Shown one piece after another: positions 1-9,885 of a DNA stretch of 64,000 nt; position 1 is the first letter of the stretch, and the number at the start of each line of letters is the position of its first letter. A program made the translations under genes and the position numbers. Under the pieces are notes generated by a model. The model was not told the origin of the DNA and did not search any database. It saw only the letters and a list, made by a program, of their open reading frames with translations. Source of the DNA: Glaciihabitans sp. INWT7 (GTDB lineage Bacteria > Actinomycetota > Actinomycetes > Actinomycetales > Microbacteriaceae); NCBI RefSeq assembly GCF_014217685.1, contig NZ_CP043653.1, positions 934,419-998,418 of the forward strand, written 5' to 3'.

Positions 1-1335
1 AACAGCCTCGACCCGAGAGCGTTCTCGCTGTTCGGCATACCCGCCAATCGTCTCGCCGCAGTCATCGCTCTCACGGGGCTCGTCGGACTCCCGTCGGTCG
101 CGATCGCGTCCGTCGCCATCGCGCAGGTCGTCACCTGGGCGCGGAATCCGCTCTCCGTGATCATCGCGCTCTTCTCGGCGCTGCTGATTCTCGCCACCTG
201 CCTGCTCGGCGCGCGGGTCTCCAGCTCGGTCGCCTCGATCCTGTTGACCACCCGCCGCGCTCGAGAACTGACGACGCTCGTCATGCTCGTGGCTCTCGTG
301 CTTCTCGCCCCGGCGATCGCGCTGCTCGCCTCCGTCGACTGGGATCGCGGCGGGCTCAGCGCCCTGGAATCGGTGGCGGATGTCGCGGGCTGGACGCCGA
401 TCGGAGCGGCCTGGTCTGCGCCGGCGGAGGCGGCATCCGGAAATGCCGGAGCCGCCGTCTTGAAGCTGCTCATCGCCGCGGCCACCGTCGGGCTGCTCTG
501 GATGGCGTGGCGAGCTCTGGTGGGATGGCTGCTCGTGGCCCCGCAGCGACGCGAGCGGGCCTCGAACTACGTGGGTCTCGGCTGGTTCGGTCGTGTGCCC
601 GACTCTCCGGTCGGCGCGATCGCTGCCCGCAGCATCACCTACTGGATCCGCGATGCCCGCTACCACACGACCCTTCTCGCCGTGCCGGTCGCGCCGCTGC
701 TGTTCGTGGTCGTGCTCGCGGTCGCCGGTGTGCCCGGCAGCGTGCTTGCCCTCATCCCGGTGCCGGTGATGTGCCTTTTCCTGGCCTGGTCGATGCACAA
801 CGACGTCGCCAGCGACAGTTCAGCCGTGTGGCTGCACCTCGCCTCGAACACCTCGGGATGGGCGGACCGGCTCGGGCGCATGGTGCCCGCGCTGGTGATC
901 GGCATCCTGCTGATTGCGATCGGGTCTCCGATCGCCGCCGCGATCTCCGGCGACGACGGGGTGCTCCCGTCGCTGATCGGGGTCAGCTCCAGTCTTCTGC
1001 TTGCCGGTCTCGGTCTGTCGAGCGTGGTCTCTGCACGCTTCCCCTATCCCTCGGTGCGCCCGGGAGACAGCCCCTACGCGCAGCCCCAGGCCAGCGGCAC
1101 CGGCGCGGGTCTCATCCAGTCGCTCAGCTTCTTCGCGGCGATCGCCCTGTCGGCGCCCGCTCTCTGGTTCGCCCTGCAGGGCCTGTGGCATCCCGGCGCG
1201 ACCAGCTGGCCGATGTTCTCGCTGCTGGTCGGGCTGGGAATGGGGCTGGTACTGCTCGCCCTCGGGGTGCTCTGGGGCGGAAAGATCTTCAGTCGTCGGT
1301 CGCCGGAGCTGCTCGCATTCAGCCTGCGGCACTGA
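1..1335 (+). CDS. ABC-2-like transporter permease, 5' end outside window
   Basis: The reading frame is open from base 1, so the gene starts outside the window; 444 codons are visible. The product is strongly hydrophobic, with about ten membrane segments in pairs separated by short loops. A longer polar loop around residues 175-205 contains APQRRERASNYVGLG. This layout resembles the large actinobacterial ABC-2-type exporter permeases that work with a separate ATP-binding subunit, which would lie upstream and is not visible. The substrate cannot be read from the sequence. The 3' end, including the stop codon, overlaps a 14-bp tandem repeat. Confidence 0.6.
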   Translation, partial: NSLDPRAFSLFGIPANRLAAVIALTGLVGLPSVAIASVAIAQVVTWARNPLSVIIALFSALLILATCLLGARVSSSVASILLTTRRARELTTLVMLVALVLLAPAIALLASVDWDRGGLSALESVADVAGWTPIGAAWSAPAEAASGNAGAAVLKLLIAAATVGLLWMAWRALVGWLLVAPQRRERASNYVGLGWFGRVPDSPVGAIAARSITYWIRDARYHTTLLAVPVAPLLFVVVLAVAGVPGSVLALIPVPVMCLFLAWSMHNDVASDSSAVWLHLASNTSGWADRLGRMVPALVIGILLIAIGSPIAAAISGDDGVLPSLIGVSSSLLLAGLGLSSVVSARFPYPSVRPGDSPYAQPQASGTGAGLIQSLSFFAAIALSAPALWFALQGLWHPGATSWPMFSLLVGLGMGLVLLALGVLWGGKIFSRRSPELLAFSLRH

Positions 1336-1376
1336 GCGTGCGCCACTTAGCCTGCGCCACTGCGCGTGCGCCACTG
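1321..1376. repeat. 14-bp tandem repeat, four units
   Basis: Four consecutive 14-base units of the form agc[c/g]tgcg[g/c]cact[g/t] start inside the last codons of the permease gene and run past its stop codon. Units differ by one to three bases. The stop codon lies at the first unit boundary. No hairpin is obvious; it looks like slippage-type amplification. Confidence 0.75.
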
Positions 1377-1421
1377 AGCCTTGGTCACGGACTCTTCACC
1401 GATTGCGCGCTGGCGCACGCG

Positions 1422-1427
1422 TAAAAT
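1422..1427 (+). promoter_or_regulatory. -10 box (TAAAAT), likely leaderless promoter of the DUF3039 gene
   Basis: TAAAAT lies six bases before the ATG at 1434, and there is no Shine-Dalgarno sequence between them. Actinobacterial -10 boxes follow TANNNT, so transcription would begin at or next to the start codon. No convincing -35 box is visible. Confidence 0.5.
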
Positions 1428-1433
1428 GGGACC

Positions 1434-1697
1434 ATGAGCGGCGACACACAGCAGGGCGGCGGCGGCACGGACACGCTCGACCGCGAACTGGAAGAACTCC
1501 TGAATCAGGAGCAGATCGAAGAGGGCGACCACGAGCGCTTCTCCCACTACGTGCAGAAGGAGAAGATCCTCGCATCGGCGCTGAGCGGCAAGCCCGTGAT
1601 CGCGCTCTGCGGCAAGGTGTGGACACCGGGTCGCGATCCGGAGAAGTTCCCCGTGTGCCCGACCTGCAAAGAGATCTACGACGGACTGAAGAAGTAG
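1434..1697 (+). CDS. DUF3039 family protein
   Basis: An 87-residue protein matching the DUF3039 family, short proteins found almost only in Actinobacteria and of unknown function. The N-terminus is glycine-rich and acidic. The C-terminal half has a conserved block with CGKVWTPGRDPEKFPVCPTCKEIY, in which C-x(n)-CPTC could form a zinc ribbon. The ATG follows a TAAAAT box with no room for a ribosome binding site, suggesting a leaderless message. It converges on the pncB gene, with a hairpin between them. Confidence 0.85.
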   Translation: MSGDTQQGGGGTDTLDRELEELLNQEQIEEGDHERFSHYVQKEKILASALSGKPVIALCGKVWTPGRDPEKFPVCPTCKEIYDGLKK

Positions 1698-1699
1698 CC

Positions 1700-1732
1700 T
1701 CCGCGCCGTCGGGGGCGCGCGCCGGGCGCGGA
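1700..1732. terminator. GC-rich hairpin between convergent genes
   Basis: The arms tccgcgcc (1700-1707) and ggcgcgga (1725-1732) are perfectly complementary and flank a GC-rich loop. It lies between the stops of the DUF3039 gene and pncB and could terminate both transcripts. No U-tract follows. Confidence 0.5.
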
Positions 1733-1740
1733 GAACAGGG

Positions 1741-3045
1741 TCAGGCGTACCGGGTCGGGATCACCGGGTCGCCGCGACCGAGGCGGAATGCCTCTTCAGG
1801 CAATTCTGCGATCGCTGCAGCGCGGTGCTCCCGGGCGAGCCGCGTTCCGGCCTCCCCGCGGTACTTCTCTACGGCGACCCCGTCGATGACCAACGGCACG
1901 AGCAGGGGCCGGTGAGCGGATGTCGCGGCCTCGGGCTGCCCGATGTGGATGACCTCGGCACTCGCCGTGCCCGCCGCGGTGAACTCGCGCACGGGAAACT
2001 TGCGACCGCCGATCGACACCTTCTCCGGGGATTTCTTCGCGACGGAGATCCAGTCGCCCGCGGCGTCCTTGCGCGCCACGAGCTTGTAGACGAGCCCTGC
2101 CGCGGGGGAGCCCGACCCGGTGACCACGGAGGTTCCGACGCCATAGGAGTCGACAGGGGCGGCCCTCAGGGCCGCGATCGTGAACTCGTCGAGATCGTTC
2201 GTCACGGTGATCTTCGTGTCGACCGCGCCGAGGGCGTCGAGTTGTCGGCGTACCGCCCCGACCTGTTCCGGCAGGTCGCCGCTGTCGATGCGCACCGCGC
2301 CGAGGCCGGTGCCAGCGACTCGCACGGCGAGATCGACCGCGGCGGTGACGTCGTAGGTGTCGACGAGGAGGGTGGTGCCGGGGCCGAGGGCAGCGACCTG
2401 GGCGCGGAAGGCATCCTCCTCGGTGTCGTGCAGGAGGGTGAAGGAGTGCGCCGAGGTGCCCATGGTCGGCACGCCCCAGCTGCGGCCGGCCTCGAGGTTG
2501 CTCGTCGCCGCGAATCCGGCGATGAACGCCGCGCGGGCCGCGGCGACGGCGCTGCGCTCGCCGGTGCGCCGCGATCCCATCTCCGCGAGGGGACGGCCGC
2601 TCGCGGCGGAGACCATGCGGGAGGCGGCCGTGGCCACCGCCGAGTCGTAGTTGAGCACGCTCAGGGCGAGGGTCTCGAGGATCACGGCCTCGGCGAAGGT
2701 GCCTTCGACGACCAGGATGGGGGAGCCGGGAAAGTAGACCTCGCCCTCCTGGTAGCCGGAGATGCTGCCGGTGAAGCGGTAATCGGCCAGCCAGTCGAGA
2801 GCGCGGTCGTAGACGACGTCGTTGTCGCGCAACCAGTCGAGTTCGCGGTCGGTGAAACGGAAGTCGTCGATGAGATCGAGCAGGCGCCCGGTTCCGGCGA
2901 CGATTCCGTAGCGGCGCCCCCCGGAGAGTCGGCGAGCGAAGACCTCGAAGACACAGTCGCGATCATGAGTGCCGGCACGGATGGCGGCGTTCAGCATCGT
3001 GAGCTCGTAGCGGTCGGTCAACAGCGAAGATACGGCGTCGGTCAC
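1741..3045 (-). CDS. pncB: Nicotinate phosphoribosyltransferase
   Basis: A 434-residue protein that joins nicotinate and PRPP to make nicotinate mononucleotide in the NAD salvage (Preiss-Handler) pathway, in the cytosol. Family blocks visible include LLTDRYELTMLNAA near the N-terminus, GTSAHSFTLLHDTEEDAF in the middle (with the histidine that is phosphorylated in this family), LVDTYDVTAAV, and VRIDSGDL in the phosphate-binding barrel. Length is typical of the family. The start is a GTG that lies seven bases after a TAGGCT box, so the message may be leaderless. It is divergent from the photolyase gene. Confidence 0.93.
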   Translation of the reverse strand: MTDAVSSLLTDRYELTMLNAAIRAGTHDRDCVFEVFARRLSGGRRYGIVAGTGRLLDLIDDFRFTDRELDWLRDNDVVYDRALDWLADYRFTGSISGYQEGEVYFPGSPILVVEGTFAEAVILETLALSVLNYDSAVATAASRMVSAASGRPLAEMGSRRTGERSAVAAARAAFIAGFAATSNLEAGRSWGVPTMGTSAHSFTLLHDTEEDAFRAQVAALGPGTTLLVDTYDVTAAVDLAVRVAGTGLGAVRIDSGDLPEQVGAVRRQLDALGAVDTKITVTNDLDEFTIAALRAAPVDSYGVGTSVVTGSGSPAAGLVYKLVARKDAAGDWISVAKKSPEKVSIGGRKFPVREFTAAGTASAEVIHIGQPEAATSAHRPLLVPLVIDGVAVEKYRGEAGTRLAREHRAAAIAELPEEAFRLGRGDPVIPTRYA

Positions 3046-3052
3046 GGTAGCC

Positions 3053-3058
3053 AGCCTA
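3053..3058 (-). promoter_or_regulatory. -10 box (TAGGCT) of pncB, likely leaderless
   Basis: Read on the minus strand, TAGGCT is followed by seven bases and then the GTG start of pncB. The box sits in the short divergent region shared with the photolyase promoter. Confidence 0.45.
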
Positions 3059-3076
3059 GGCTGCAGGTCGCGCGTG

Positions 3077-3082
3077 TACGGT
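3077..3082 (+). promoter_or_regulatory. -10 box (TACGGT) of the photolyase gene, likely leaderless
   Basis: TACGGT is followed by exactly seven bases and the ATG at 3090. This spacing favours 3090 as the start over the in-frame GTG at 3081, which overlaps the box itself. Confidence 0.45.
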
Positions 3083-3089
3083 GACGGGA

Positions 3090-4550
3090 ATGGAGCGCAC
3101 CCGTTGGATCTTCGCCGGCCAACTGGGCGACGTCTTCGACGATGGCGGGCGGATGCTGCTGATCGAGGCCCGATCCGCGCTGCGCCGCGCGCCCATTCAT
3201 CGGGCGAAGGCGCACCTCATCCTCTCGGCGATCCGTCACCGTGCCGCCGAGCTCGGGGACCGGGTGGAGTTCCACCAGGTCGATCGCTACCGGGATGTGG
3301 TGGAGGGGCGCGACGACCTCGAGGTGGTCGACCCGACCTCCTACGCTGCGAGGCGCCTCGTGCGATCGGTCGGTGCGATGGTGCTGCCGAGCCGTGGCTT
3401 CGTCACGAGCGAGGCGGAGTTCGCGGAGTGGGCGGATGCCCGAAAGGGCCGGCCGATCATGGAGGACTTCTACCGTTGGGTGCGCGGCCGCACGGGCATC
3501 CTGCAGGACGGGGACGCTCCGGCCGGCGGCCAGTGGAACTTCGACCACGAGAACCGTCAGCCCCCGCCCAAGCGGGCCGTCACCCTCGGCCTGCCCGAAC
3601 CCTGGTGGCCGAAGGAGGACGAGATCGACCAAGAGGTGCGCCATGATCTCGATCGCTGGCAGGCCGCCGGAGACATCAGTCTCGTCGGAGACGACGGCGC
3701 GCGGAGATTCGCGGCGACACCGGGGGAGGCGCGGCTCGCCCTCGACGATTTCATCGAGAGTCGCCTCGGCGACTTCGGTCCGTTCGAGGACGCGACGCTC
3801 ACCGGCGACTGGACGATGGCACACTCGCTGCTCAGCGCGCCGCTCAACCTCGGCCTGCTCGATCCGCGTGAGGTGATCGACCGGGTAGAGGCCGAGTATC
3901 GCGCCGGGCGGGCGCCGATCGGCAGTGTCGAGGGCATCGTCCGCCAGCTCTGCGGTTGGCGCGACTGGGTCTGGCACCTGTACTGGCGGCTCGGCGAGGA
4001 CTACGTGAACAGCAATGCCCTCGGTGCGACAGAACCGATTCCCCGCGAGTTGCTGGAGCTCGAGGCATCCGCCATCGAAGCCAACTGTCTGAGCCAGACG
4101 ATCGGCGGGGTGCGCGAACACGGCTGGGCGCATCACATCCAGAGGCTCATGATCATCGGCAACTGGGCACTGCAGCGCGGCTACGACCCGAAGCAGATGA
4201 ACGAGTGGTTCATCGGGATGTTCGTGGACGGCACCCCCTGGGTGATGCCCGCGAACGTCGTCGGCATGAGCCTGTTCGCGGACGGGGGGATCGTCGGCAC
4301 AAAGCCCTATGCCGCCGGTGGCGCCTATGTCAACAGGATGACGGACTACTGCGGCGGCTGCAGATTCGACCCGAAGGTGCGCCTCGGCCCGAACGCCTGC
4401 CCGGTCACCGCCGGATACTGGGCGTTCCTCGACCGGGTGGAGCCGCAGATCCGCGGCAACTTCCGCATGGCGCAGCCGCTGGCCGGCCTCCGCCGGCTGA
4501 GCGACCGTGAGCAGGTGGTCGACCAGGAACGGCATCGCACCGCGCTGTAG
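3090..4550 (+). CDS. FeS-BCP type cryptochrome/photolyase (PhrB-like)
   Basis: A 486-residue flavoprotein of the bacterial cryptochrome/photolyase group that carries an iron-sulfur cluster; characterised members repair (6-4) photoproducts with light. The N-terminal Rossmann-type half begins [14 protein letters not shown]. The C-terminal helical FAD domain contains [14 protein letters not shown] and the block [16 protein letters not shown]. Four cysteines in the family positions for a 4Fe-4S cluster are present: NCLSQ, the pair in YCGGC, and NACPV. The start is set by a -10 box seven bases upstream. It is not the class I/II photolyase type. Repair versus signalling function cannot be told from sequence. 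Confidence 0.9.
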   Translation: MERTRWIFAGQLGDVFDDGGRMLLIEARSALRRAPIHRAKAHLILSAIRHRAAELGDRVEFHQVDRYRDVVEGRDDLEVVDPTSYAARRLVRSVGAMVLPSRGFVTSEAEFAEWADARKGRPIMEDFYRWVRGRTGILQDGDAPAGGQWNFDHENRQPPPKRAVTLGLPEPWWPKEDEIDQEVRHDLDRWQAAGDISLVGDDGARRFAATPGEARLALDDFIESRLGDFGPFEDATLTGDWTMAHSLLSAPLNLGLLDPREVIDRVEAEYRAGRAPIGSVEGIVRQLCGWRDWVWHLYWRLGEDYVNSNALGATEPIPRELLELEASAIEANCLSQTIGGVREHGWAHHIQRLMIIGNWALQRGYDPKQMNEWFIGMFVDGTPWVMPANVVGMSLFADGGIVGTKPYAAGGAYVNRMTDYCGGCRFDPKVRLGPNACPVTAGYWAFLDRVEPQIRGNFRMAQPLAGLRRLSDREQVVDQERHRTAL

Positions 4551-4575
4551 GGCATCCCGCGTAAACTCGGACCCT

Positions 4576-5430
4576 ATGGATGACGCGCCGATCGGGATCT
4601 TCGACTCGGGGGTCGGCGGTCTCACGGTGGCCCGCGCGGTGCTCGACCAGCTGCCGAACGAATCCCTGGTCTACGTCGGTGATACCGCGCACTCGCCGTA
4701 TGGTCCGAAGCCGATCGCCGACGTGCGGCGCTACACGCTCGAGGTGCTCGACGACCTGGTCACCCAGGGCGTGAAGATGCTCGTGATCGCGTGCAACACC
4801 GCCTCGGCCGCCATGCTCCGGGATGCGCGGGAACGATACACGCAGGCGCTCGGCATCCCCGTCGTCGAGGTCATCCAACCCGCAGTGCGTGCGGCGGTGC
4901 GGCAGACCCGCAACGGCCGGGTCGGAGTGATCGGCACCGTCGGCACCATCACCTCCCGGGCCTATGACGACGCTTTCGCCGCGGCGCCCCACCTCACCCT
5001 GTTCAGCGAGGCGTGCCCCCGATTCGTCGAATTCGTCGAGGCCGGGGTGACGAGCGGCCCGGAACTGTTCGAGGTCGCCGAGCACTACCTCGCCCCGCTC
5101 AAGCACGCCGGAGTCGATACCCTCGTGCTCGGCTGCACCCACTATCCGCTGATGTCCGCCGCGATCCAGTACGTGATGGGGGAAGACGTCACCCTCGTCT
5201 CCAGCGCGGAGGAGACGGCCTTCGACGTCTACCGCACCCTCGTGCGGCACGGAATCGAACGCGACGCGGGTGTCGCCCCCACCCACGTCTTCGAGGCGAC
5301 CGGCGACTCTCCGCTGGAGTTCACCCGCCTGGTGCGTCGTTTTCTCGGGCCGGAGGTTTCCACGGTCGAACTCGTCGAGACCGGTGCCCTCACCCTCCCC
5401 ACCCTCAACCAGAAAGGCGGAACCCCATGA
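4576..5430 (+). CDS. murI: Glutamate racemase
   Basis: A 284-residue enzyme that makes D-glutamate for peptidoglycan. The family signatures are intact: [10 protein letters not shown] near the N-terminus, the first catalytic cysteine in [10 protein letters not shown] and the second in [16 protein letters not shown] box lies eight bases before the ATG. Its last codon overlaps the start of rph in an ATGA arrangement, so it is the first gene of a murI-rph-rdgB operon whose genes are translationally coupled. This gene order is common in Actinobacteria. Confidence 0.95.
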   Translation: MDDAPIGIFDSGVGGLTVARAVLDQLPNESLVYVGDTAHSPYGPKPIADVRRYTLEVLDDLVTQGVKMLVIACNTASAAMLRDARERYTQALGIPVVEVIQPAVRAAVRQTRNGRVGVIGTVGTITSRAYDDAFAAAPHLTLFSEACPRFVEFVEAGVTSGPELFEVAEHYLAPLKHAGVDTLVLGCTHYPLMSAAIQYVMGEDVTLVSSAEETAFDVYRTLVRHGIERDAGVAPTHVFEATGDSPLEFTRLVRRFLGPEVSTVELVETGALTLPTLNQKGGTP

Positions 5431-6164
5431 CCGCATCAGGACCCCGCATCGATGGCCGCGATCTCGACCAGCTGAGGCCGATCACCATCGAGCGTGGTTG
5501 GAGCGACCAGGCCGAGGGATCCGCCCTCATCTCCTTCGGGCGCACGAAGGTGCTCTGCACCGCTTCTTTCACCAACGGTGTTCCGCGCTGGATGACCGGA
5601 AAGGGCAAGGGCTGGGTCACCGCCGAGTACTCGATGCTTCCCCGCTCCACCAATGACCGGATGGATCGCGAATCGGTCAAGGGCAAGATCGGTGGCCGCA
5701 CCCACGAGATCTCCCGCCTCATCGGCCGCTCGCTCCGTGCCGTCGTGGACATGAAGGCACTCGGCGAAAACACCATAGTCATCGACTGCGACGTGCTGCA
5801 GGCCGACGGCGGCACCCGTACCGCGGCGATCACGGGCGCCTATGTGGCGCTGGCCGACGCACTGGAGTGGGGCCGCACGAAGAAGTTCATCGGCCAGAAG
5901 GCCGTGCCGCTCATCGACAGCGTCGCTGCCGTGTCCGTCGGCATCATCGACGGGACTCCGATGCTCGATCTCGCCTACACCGAGGACGTGCGCGCCGAGA
6001 CCGACATGAACGTCGTGGTCACCGGACGCGGCCTCTTCGTCGAAGTGCAGGGCACGGCGGAGGGAGCACCGTTCGACCGCACCGAGCTGAATGCCCTCCT
6101 CGACCTCGCCCTCGGCGGTGGAGCCGACCTGACCAAGCTTCAGGTGGAGAGCCTCGCTCGATGA
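5427..6164 (+). CDS. rph: Ribonuclease PH
   Basis: A 245-residue 3'-5' phosphorolytic exoribonuclease that trims tRNA 3' ends. Typical blocks are [42 protein letters not shown] (phosphate-binding arginines) and [21 protein letters not shown]. The ATG overlaps the murI stop, and its own stop overlaps the rdgB ATG, giving an uninterrupted three-gene operon. Confidence 0.96.
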   Translation: MTASGPRIDGRDLDQLRPITIERGWSDQAEGSALISFGRTKVLCTASFTNGVPRWMTGKGKGWVTAEYSMLPRSTNDRMDRESVKGKIGGRTHEISRLIGRSLRAVVDMKALGENTIVIDCDVLQADGGTRTAAITGAYVALADALEWGRTKKFIGQKAVPLIDSVAAVSVGIIDGTPMLDLAYTEDVRAETDMNVVVTGRGLFVEVQGTAEGAPFDRTELNALLDLALGGGADLTKLQVESLAR

Positions 6165-6766
6165 ACACAGCCCTCGTTCCCCTGGTGCTTGCCACCCACA
6201 ACGCGCACAAGGTCATCGAACTCCGTCGGATTCTCGGGCGCACGCTCGACGGCATCGACCTCATGACCTACGACGGCCCCGAACCGGTGGAGGATGGCGA
6301 CAGCTTCGAGGCGAACGCGCTGATCAAGGCGCGGGCGGCTTGCGCCCACACCGGTTTCGCCGCGATCGCGGATGACTCCGGAATCGCGGTGGCGGCTCTC
6401 GGGGGCGCCCCGGGCATCCATTCGGCTCGCTACGCCGGCACACGCAACGATGCGGATAACGTGCGTCTTCTCATCAGCAACCTCGAGGGGGTCGACGACC
6501 GCGGCGCCGAGTTCCTCTGCGCCGCTGCGCTCGTGTTGCCCGACGGCCGCGAGAGAGTCGAGCTCGGCCGCTGGCCCGGTACCGTGCTGCGCGAGCCGGT
6601 CGGCGGTGGTGGCTTCGGCTACGACCCCGTCTTCAAGCCGGCCGGCTACAACGTGTCCGCCGCCGAGCTGCACCCGGATGAGAAGAATGCGGTCAGCCAT
6701 CGCGCCCGCGCTTTCGAATCCCTGATGCCGACGGTCCGTGAGTTGCTCCTGGGCCGGCCCACCTAG
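6161..6766 (+). CDS. rdgB: Non-canonical purine NTP pyrophosphatase, RdgB/HAM1 family
   Basis: A 201-residue house-cleaning enzyme that hydrolyses dITP, XTP and similar nucleotides to the monophosphate. It starts [17 protein letters not shown] and carries the metal/substrate block [24 protein letters not shown] and the C-terminal [10 protein letters not shown] and SHRARAF blocks. All key family residues are present. It is the third gene of the murI operon, with a 4-base overlap with rph. Confidence 0.95.
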   Translation: MNTALVPLVLATHNAHKVIELRRILGRTLDGIDLMTYDGPEPVEDGDSFEANALIKARAACAHTGFAAIADDSGIAVAALGGAPGIHSARYAGTRNDADNVRLLISNLEGVDDRGAEFLCAAALVLPDGRERVELGRWPGTVLREPVGGGGFGYDPVFKPAGYNVSAAELHPDEKNAVSHRARAFESLMPTVRELLLGRPT

Positions 6767-6769
6767 AAT
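6764..6769 (+). promoter_or_regulatory. -10 box (TAGAAT) of mntH, likely leaderless
   Basis: TAGAAT lies six bases before the mntH ATG in the nine-base gap after rdgB. The following AGGGG touches the ATG and is too close for a normal ribosome binding site. Confidence 0.4.
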
Positions 6770-6775
6770 TAGGGG

Positions 6776-8008
6776 ATGACCGCCACCGCCCGCAGCACCC
6801 GCTCGGCGGCCCGGGGGCTCTTTCTTCTCGGCCCTGCTTTTGTGGCGGCGATCGCCTACGTCGATCCCGGCAACGTCGCGGCGAACATCAGCGGGGGCTC
6901 GAAATACGGGTACCTGCTGGTCTGGGTGCTGGTGTCAGCGAGCCTCATGGCGGCGCTGATCCAGTACCACTCTGCGAAACTCGGCCTGGTGAGCGGTCGC
7001 TCCCTCCCGGAGCTCCTCGGCGACCGGATGGGACACCGCTCCCGTCGATTGTTCTGGGCGCAGGCGGAACTCGTTGCCGCAGCAACCGACCTCGCCGAAG
7101 TGATCGGGGGAGCGATCGCACTCAACCTGCTGTTCGGCCTTCCTCTGTTCGTCGGTGGCATCATCGTCGGCGCCGTGTCGCTCGGACTCCTCGCCGTGCA
7201 GTCGCGGTACGGGCAGCGGCCGTTCGAATCGGTGATCATCGGACTGCTCGCGATCATCGCAGTCGGATTCCTCGCGGGGCTGTTCATCACCCCGCCGGAC
7301 GGCCTCGCCGTGCTCGGCGGTCTCGTGCCGCGATTCGAGGGCTCGGGATCAGTGCTGCTCGCGGCGAGCATGCTCGGCGCCACCGTCATGCCCCATGCCA
7401 TCTACGTGCATTCCGCGCTGGCCAGGGATCGCCACGGGCATGTGACGGACCCGGAGGCGCGACGCCGCATCTTGCGGATCACCCGCTGGGACGTGTTCAT
7501 CGCCCTCGGCATCGCCGGACTGGTCAACGTGGGGATGCTGCTGCTCGCCGCGGTGAACCTGCGCGGCATCGGCACGACCGACACGATCGCGGGAGCCCAC
7601 GCGGCCATCGGAGCCGCTCTCGGACCGGGGATCGCCCTGGTGTTCGCCATCGGGCTTCTCGCTTCCGGCCTCGCCTCCACGTCGGTGGGCAGCTACGCGG
7701 GAGCCACGATCATGGCCGGGCTGCTCAAGCGCCGCATCCCGGTGTTCGTGCGCCGACTGATCACCCTGGTGCCGGCGGTCGCGCTCCTCGCCGCGGGGAT
7801 CGACCCGACCTGGGCGCTTGTCGTGAGCCAGGTGTTCCTGAGCTTCGGCATCCCCTTCGCCCTCATCCCCCTGCTGAGACTGACCAACGATCACGCGGTG
7901 ATGGGCGAGCAGGCCAACCGGCGACCGGCCCGATGGGCGATGTCGCTCATCGTGGTGTTGGTGATCGCGCTTAACCTGGCGCTCATCTGGCTCACGATCA
8001 CGGGCTAG
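6776..8008 (+). CDS. mntH: Nramp divalent metal ion transporter (MntH)
   Basis: A 410-residue membrane protein of the Nramp family that takes up Mn2+ and related divalent metals with protons. The hallmark DPGN motif in the first membrane segment is at residues 30-33, and the MPHAIYVHSAL motif of the sixth segment is present; both line the metal site. Eleven or so hydrophobic segments are visible. It lies nine bases after rdgB but seems to have its own -10 box. No MntR-type or other metalloregulator site could be recognised. Confidence 0.93.
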   Translation: MTATARSTRSAARGLFLLGPAFVAAIAYVDPGNVAANISGGSKYGYLLVWVLVSASLMAALIQYHSAKLGLVSGRSLPELLGDRMGHRSRRLFWAQAELVAAATDLAEVIGGAIALNLLFGLPLFVGGIIVGAVSLGLLAVQSRYGQRPFESVIIGLLAIIAVGFLAGLFITPPDGLAVLGGLVPRFEGSGSVLLAASMLGATVMPHAIYVHSALARDRHGHVTDPEARRRILRITRWDVFIALGIAGLVNVGMLLLAAVNLRGIGTTDTIAGAHAAIGAALGPGIALVFAIGLLASGLASTSVGSYAGATIMAGLLKRRIPVFVRRLITLVPAVALLAAGIDPTWALVVSQVFLSFGIPFALIPLLRLTNDHAVMGEQANRRPARWAMSLIVVLVIALNLALIWLTITG

Positions 8009-8037
8009 GCCCCGGGCGCGGTACCGTTGAACCCGCC

Positions 8038-8580
8038 ATGACTGACGATTCCGCATCCACCGTCCAGATCGACGATTCCCCCGGGGATCGCATCACCGCC
8101 GCCGTCGCGCGCTTCGGCGAGCAGGTGGTGGTCGACCGTTCCGCCTCGCTGCTCATGGGGGGCAACGAGGGCGAGGAGTTCCTGCTCATCGTCGGTGGGC
8201 GTCACGCCCAGGGTGTGCTGGACGGAGCCCCGCCGCTCTACTGGCCGGAAGTCTGGGGTGCGCGCGCCCTCACCTTCGTGTGGGCAGACTCCGCAGCATC
8301 CGCCGTGCATCGCGGACTCGGCGACCAGGCCTGGCGGGTGCGGGAGATGTGTGCCCGCGTGGCCTTCATCCGTCGCCTCGACGAGCAGAAGGCCCTCACG
8401 GCGATGCTGTCCGACGAGGTGGCGCGAGTACGCGGTGCCGCGGCGCGGGCTCTCGGCGAAGTGGGGGATGCCAGCCACCTTCCGGCCCTGACGCTGCTGC
8501 TCAAGGACGACGAGAAGGAGGTGCGCCGCTCCGCCCACGATGCGATGGTGCGCCTCGAGAAGCGCACCACCGCACCGTAA
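8038..8580 (+). CDS. HEAT-repeat domain protein
   Basis: A 180-residue soluble protein. The last 75 residues form two helical HEAT-like repeats (LSDEVARVRGAAARALGEV and LKDDEKEVRRSAHDAMVRL), a fold used for protein contacts. The N-terminal part (about residues 15-95) has no motif I recognise. A TACCGT box ten bases before the ATG may be its promoter. It converges on the ABC permease gene. Function unknown. Confidence 0.7.
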   Translation: MTDDSASTVQIDDSPGDRITAAVARFGEQVVVDRSASLLMGGNEGEEFLLIVGGRHAQGVLDGAPPLYWPEVWGARALTFVWADSAASAVHRGLGDQAWRVREMCARVAFIRRLDEQKALTAMLSDEVARVRGAAARALGEVGDASHLPALTLLLKDDEKEVRRSAHDAMVRLEKRTTAP

Positions 8581-8595
8581 CGACTACCCCTAACG

Positions 8596-9885
8596 CTACT
8601 CGTACCGCAAGGACTCGATCGGGTCCTGGCGCGCCGCCTTCGCGGCGGGGAGAGTGCCGGCGACGAAAGCGATCGCCATCACGACGAGGATGATCGTGGC
8701 GATCGACGCCGGGCTGAACGCGATCAGCGTGAGACCGGGAAGGGCGGAGAAGACCGATCCCGAGAGCGCCGCGCTCACGCCGGAGCCGACGAGGATGGCG
8801 ATGCCGGCCCCGATCGCACTGCCGAGGAAGCCGATGAAGACCGCTTCGAAGCTGAAGAGGCCGAACACCTTGCCGCCGCCCATGCCCATCGCCTTCATCA
8901 GTCCGATCTCCTTAGTGCGTTCCTGCACCGACATCAGCAGGGTGTTCACGATGCCGAAGCTCGCCGCGAGCAGCGCGATCACCGCGAAGGCGTTGAGCAC
9001 GAGCACTATCGCGTCGATCACCGTCTTGAATGTGCCGATCTGGTCCGCGACAGTCTGGCCGTCGTAGCCGGCCTTCGTCAGTCGGTCTTTCAGCTGGGTC
9101 ACCTCTGCCGGGGTCGCGGCGGAATCGAACCGCACGGATGCCTGCGAGTAGCGGTCCTTCGCCGATCCGGTGAGGCCGACGCTCTGGGTATCGAAGAGTT
9201 TCTGCGTGAGTGCGGAGTTGGTGGTCGCCGCGTCAGCGACCGCGCCGAGGCTGGCATCAGAGATGCCGACGATGGTCGCCTCGACGGTGGAGGACTTCTG
9301 CGCGGCATCCGTCACTCCGATCTTCACCGTCGTGCCGATCGCGGCGGAATTGCTCGACAGCCCCAGGGCTTTCACGTACGACTTCGCCACCACGATCTGG
9401 GACTCGCCCGAGGTGGAGCTGGGCTGCGCACCCGCGGCGAGCTGGAGCTTGATGCCGGGCACCGCGCCGCTGGCGTTGAGCGCGTACTTCGTGCCGGATC
9501 CGATCTGGATGTAGTTGGGGCTGATGGACAGCGTCGGCTGCACCGACTTCACGCCCTTCAGGGCGGTGATGGTGCTGATGTCGCTCGGCGTCAGCGCCTG
9601 CACTGTGCTGCCGGGACGACCGGCGCTGGAGGCGAGGAGGTCGGGGTTGTACTTCTTCGGCCCGGTGGTGGTCGCATCGGTGCCCACCTTGGTGACGGTG
9701 AGCACGTCCTGGGCGCCGATGGCCGCGACAGTGCTGTTGATGTAGTCGTTGATGCCCGTGCCGAGACCGTTCGTGATGGTGAGGGTGAAGGCGCCGATGA
9801 AGATGGCGATCACCGTGAGCGTGGTGCGGAGCTTGCTGCGGAAGCTGTTCTCGATCGCCGTGCCGATCACATCGATGGTCCTCAT
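8596..9885 (-). CDS. ABC transporter permease, MacB/FtsX type
   Basis: A 429-residue permease: one N-terminal membrane segment (TLTVIAIFIGAFTLTI), a long extracytoplasmic serine/threonine/alanine-rich domain (about residues 45-285), and three C-terminal segments ending in the FtsX-type domain with the consensus MSVQERTKEIGLMKAMG. This matches MacB-type mechanotransmission exporters used for lipoproteins, peptides or drugs. Its ATG overlaps the stop of the upstream ATPase gene, so the two form an operon. The substrate is not evident. Confidence 0.88.
   Translation of the reverse strand: MRTIDVIGTAIENSFRSKLRTTLTVIAIFIGAFTLTITNGLGTGINDYINSTVAAIGAQDVLTVTKVGTDATTTGPKKYNPDLLASSAGRPGSTVQALTPSDISTITALKGVKSVQPTLSISPNYIQIGSGTKYALNASGAVPGIKLQLAAGAQPSSTSGESQIVVAKSYVKALGLSSNSAAIGTTVKIGVTDAAQKSSTVEATIVGISDASLGAVADAATTNSALTQKLFDTQSVGLTGSAKDRYSQASVRFDSAATPAEVTQLKDRLTKAGYDGQTVADQIGTFKTVIDAIVLVLNAFAVIALLAASFGIVNTLLMSVQERTKEIGLMKAMGMGGGKVFGLFSFEAVFIGFLGSAIGAGIAILVGSGVSAALSGSVFSALPGLTLIAFSPASIATIILVVMAIAFVAGTLPAAKAARQDPIESLRYE

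Noticed and set aside
3042-4625. A 527-codon minus-strand open frame opposite the photolyase gene
   Set aside because: It is the antisense shadow of a clear photolyase gene; its translation is rich in R, H, A and P without any domain.
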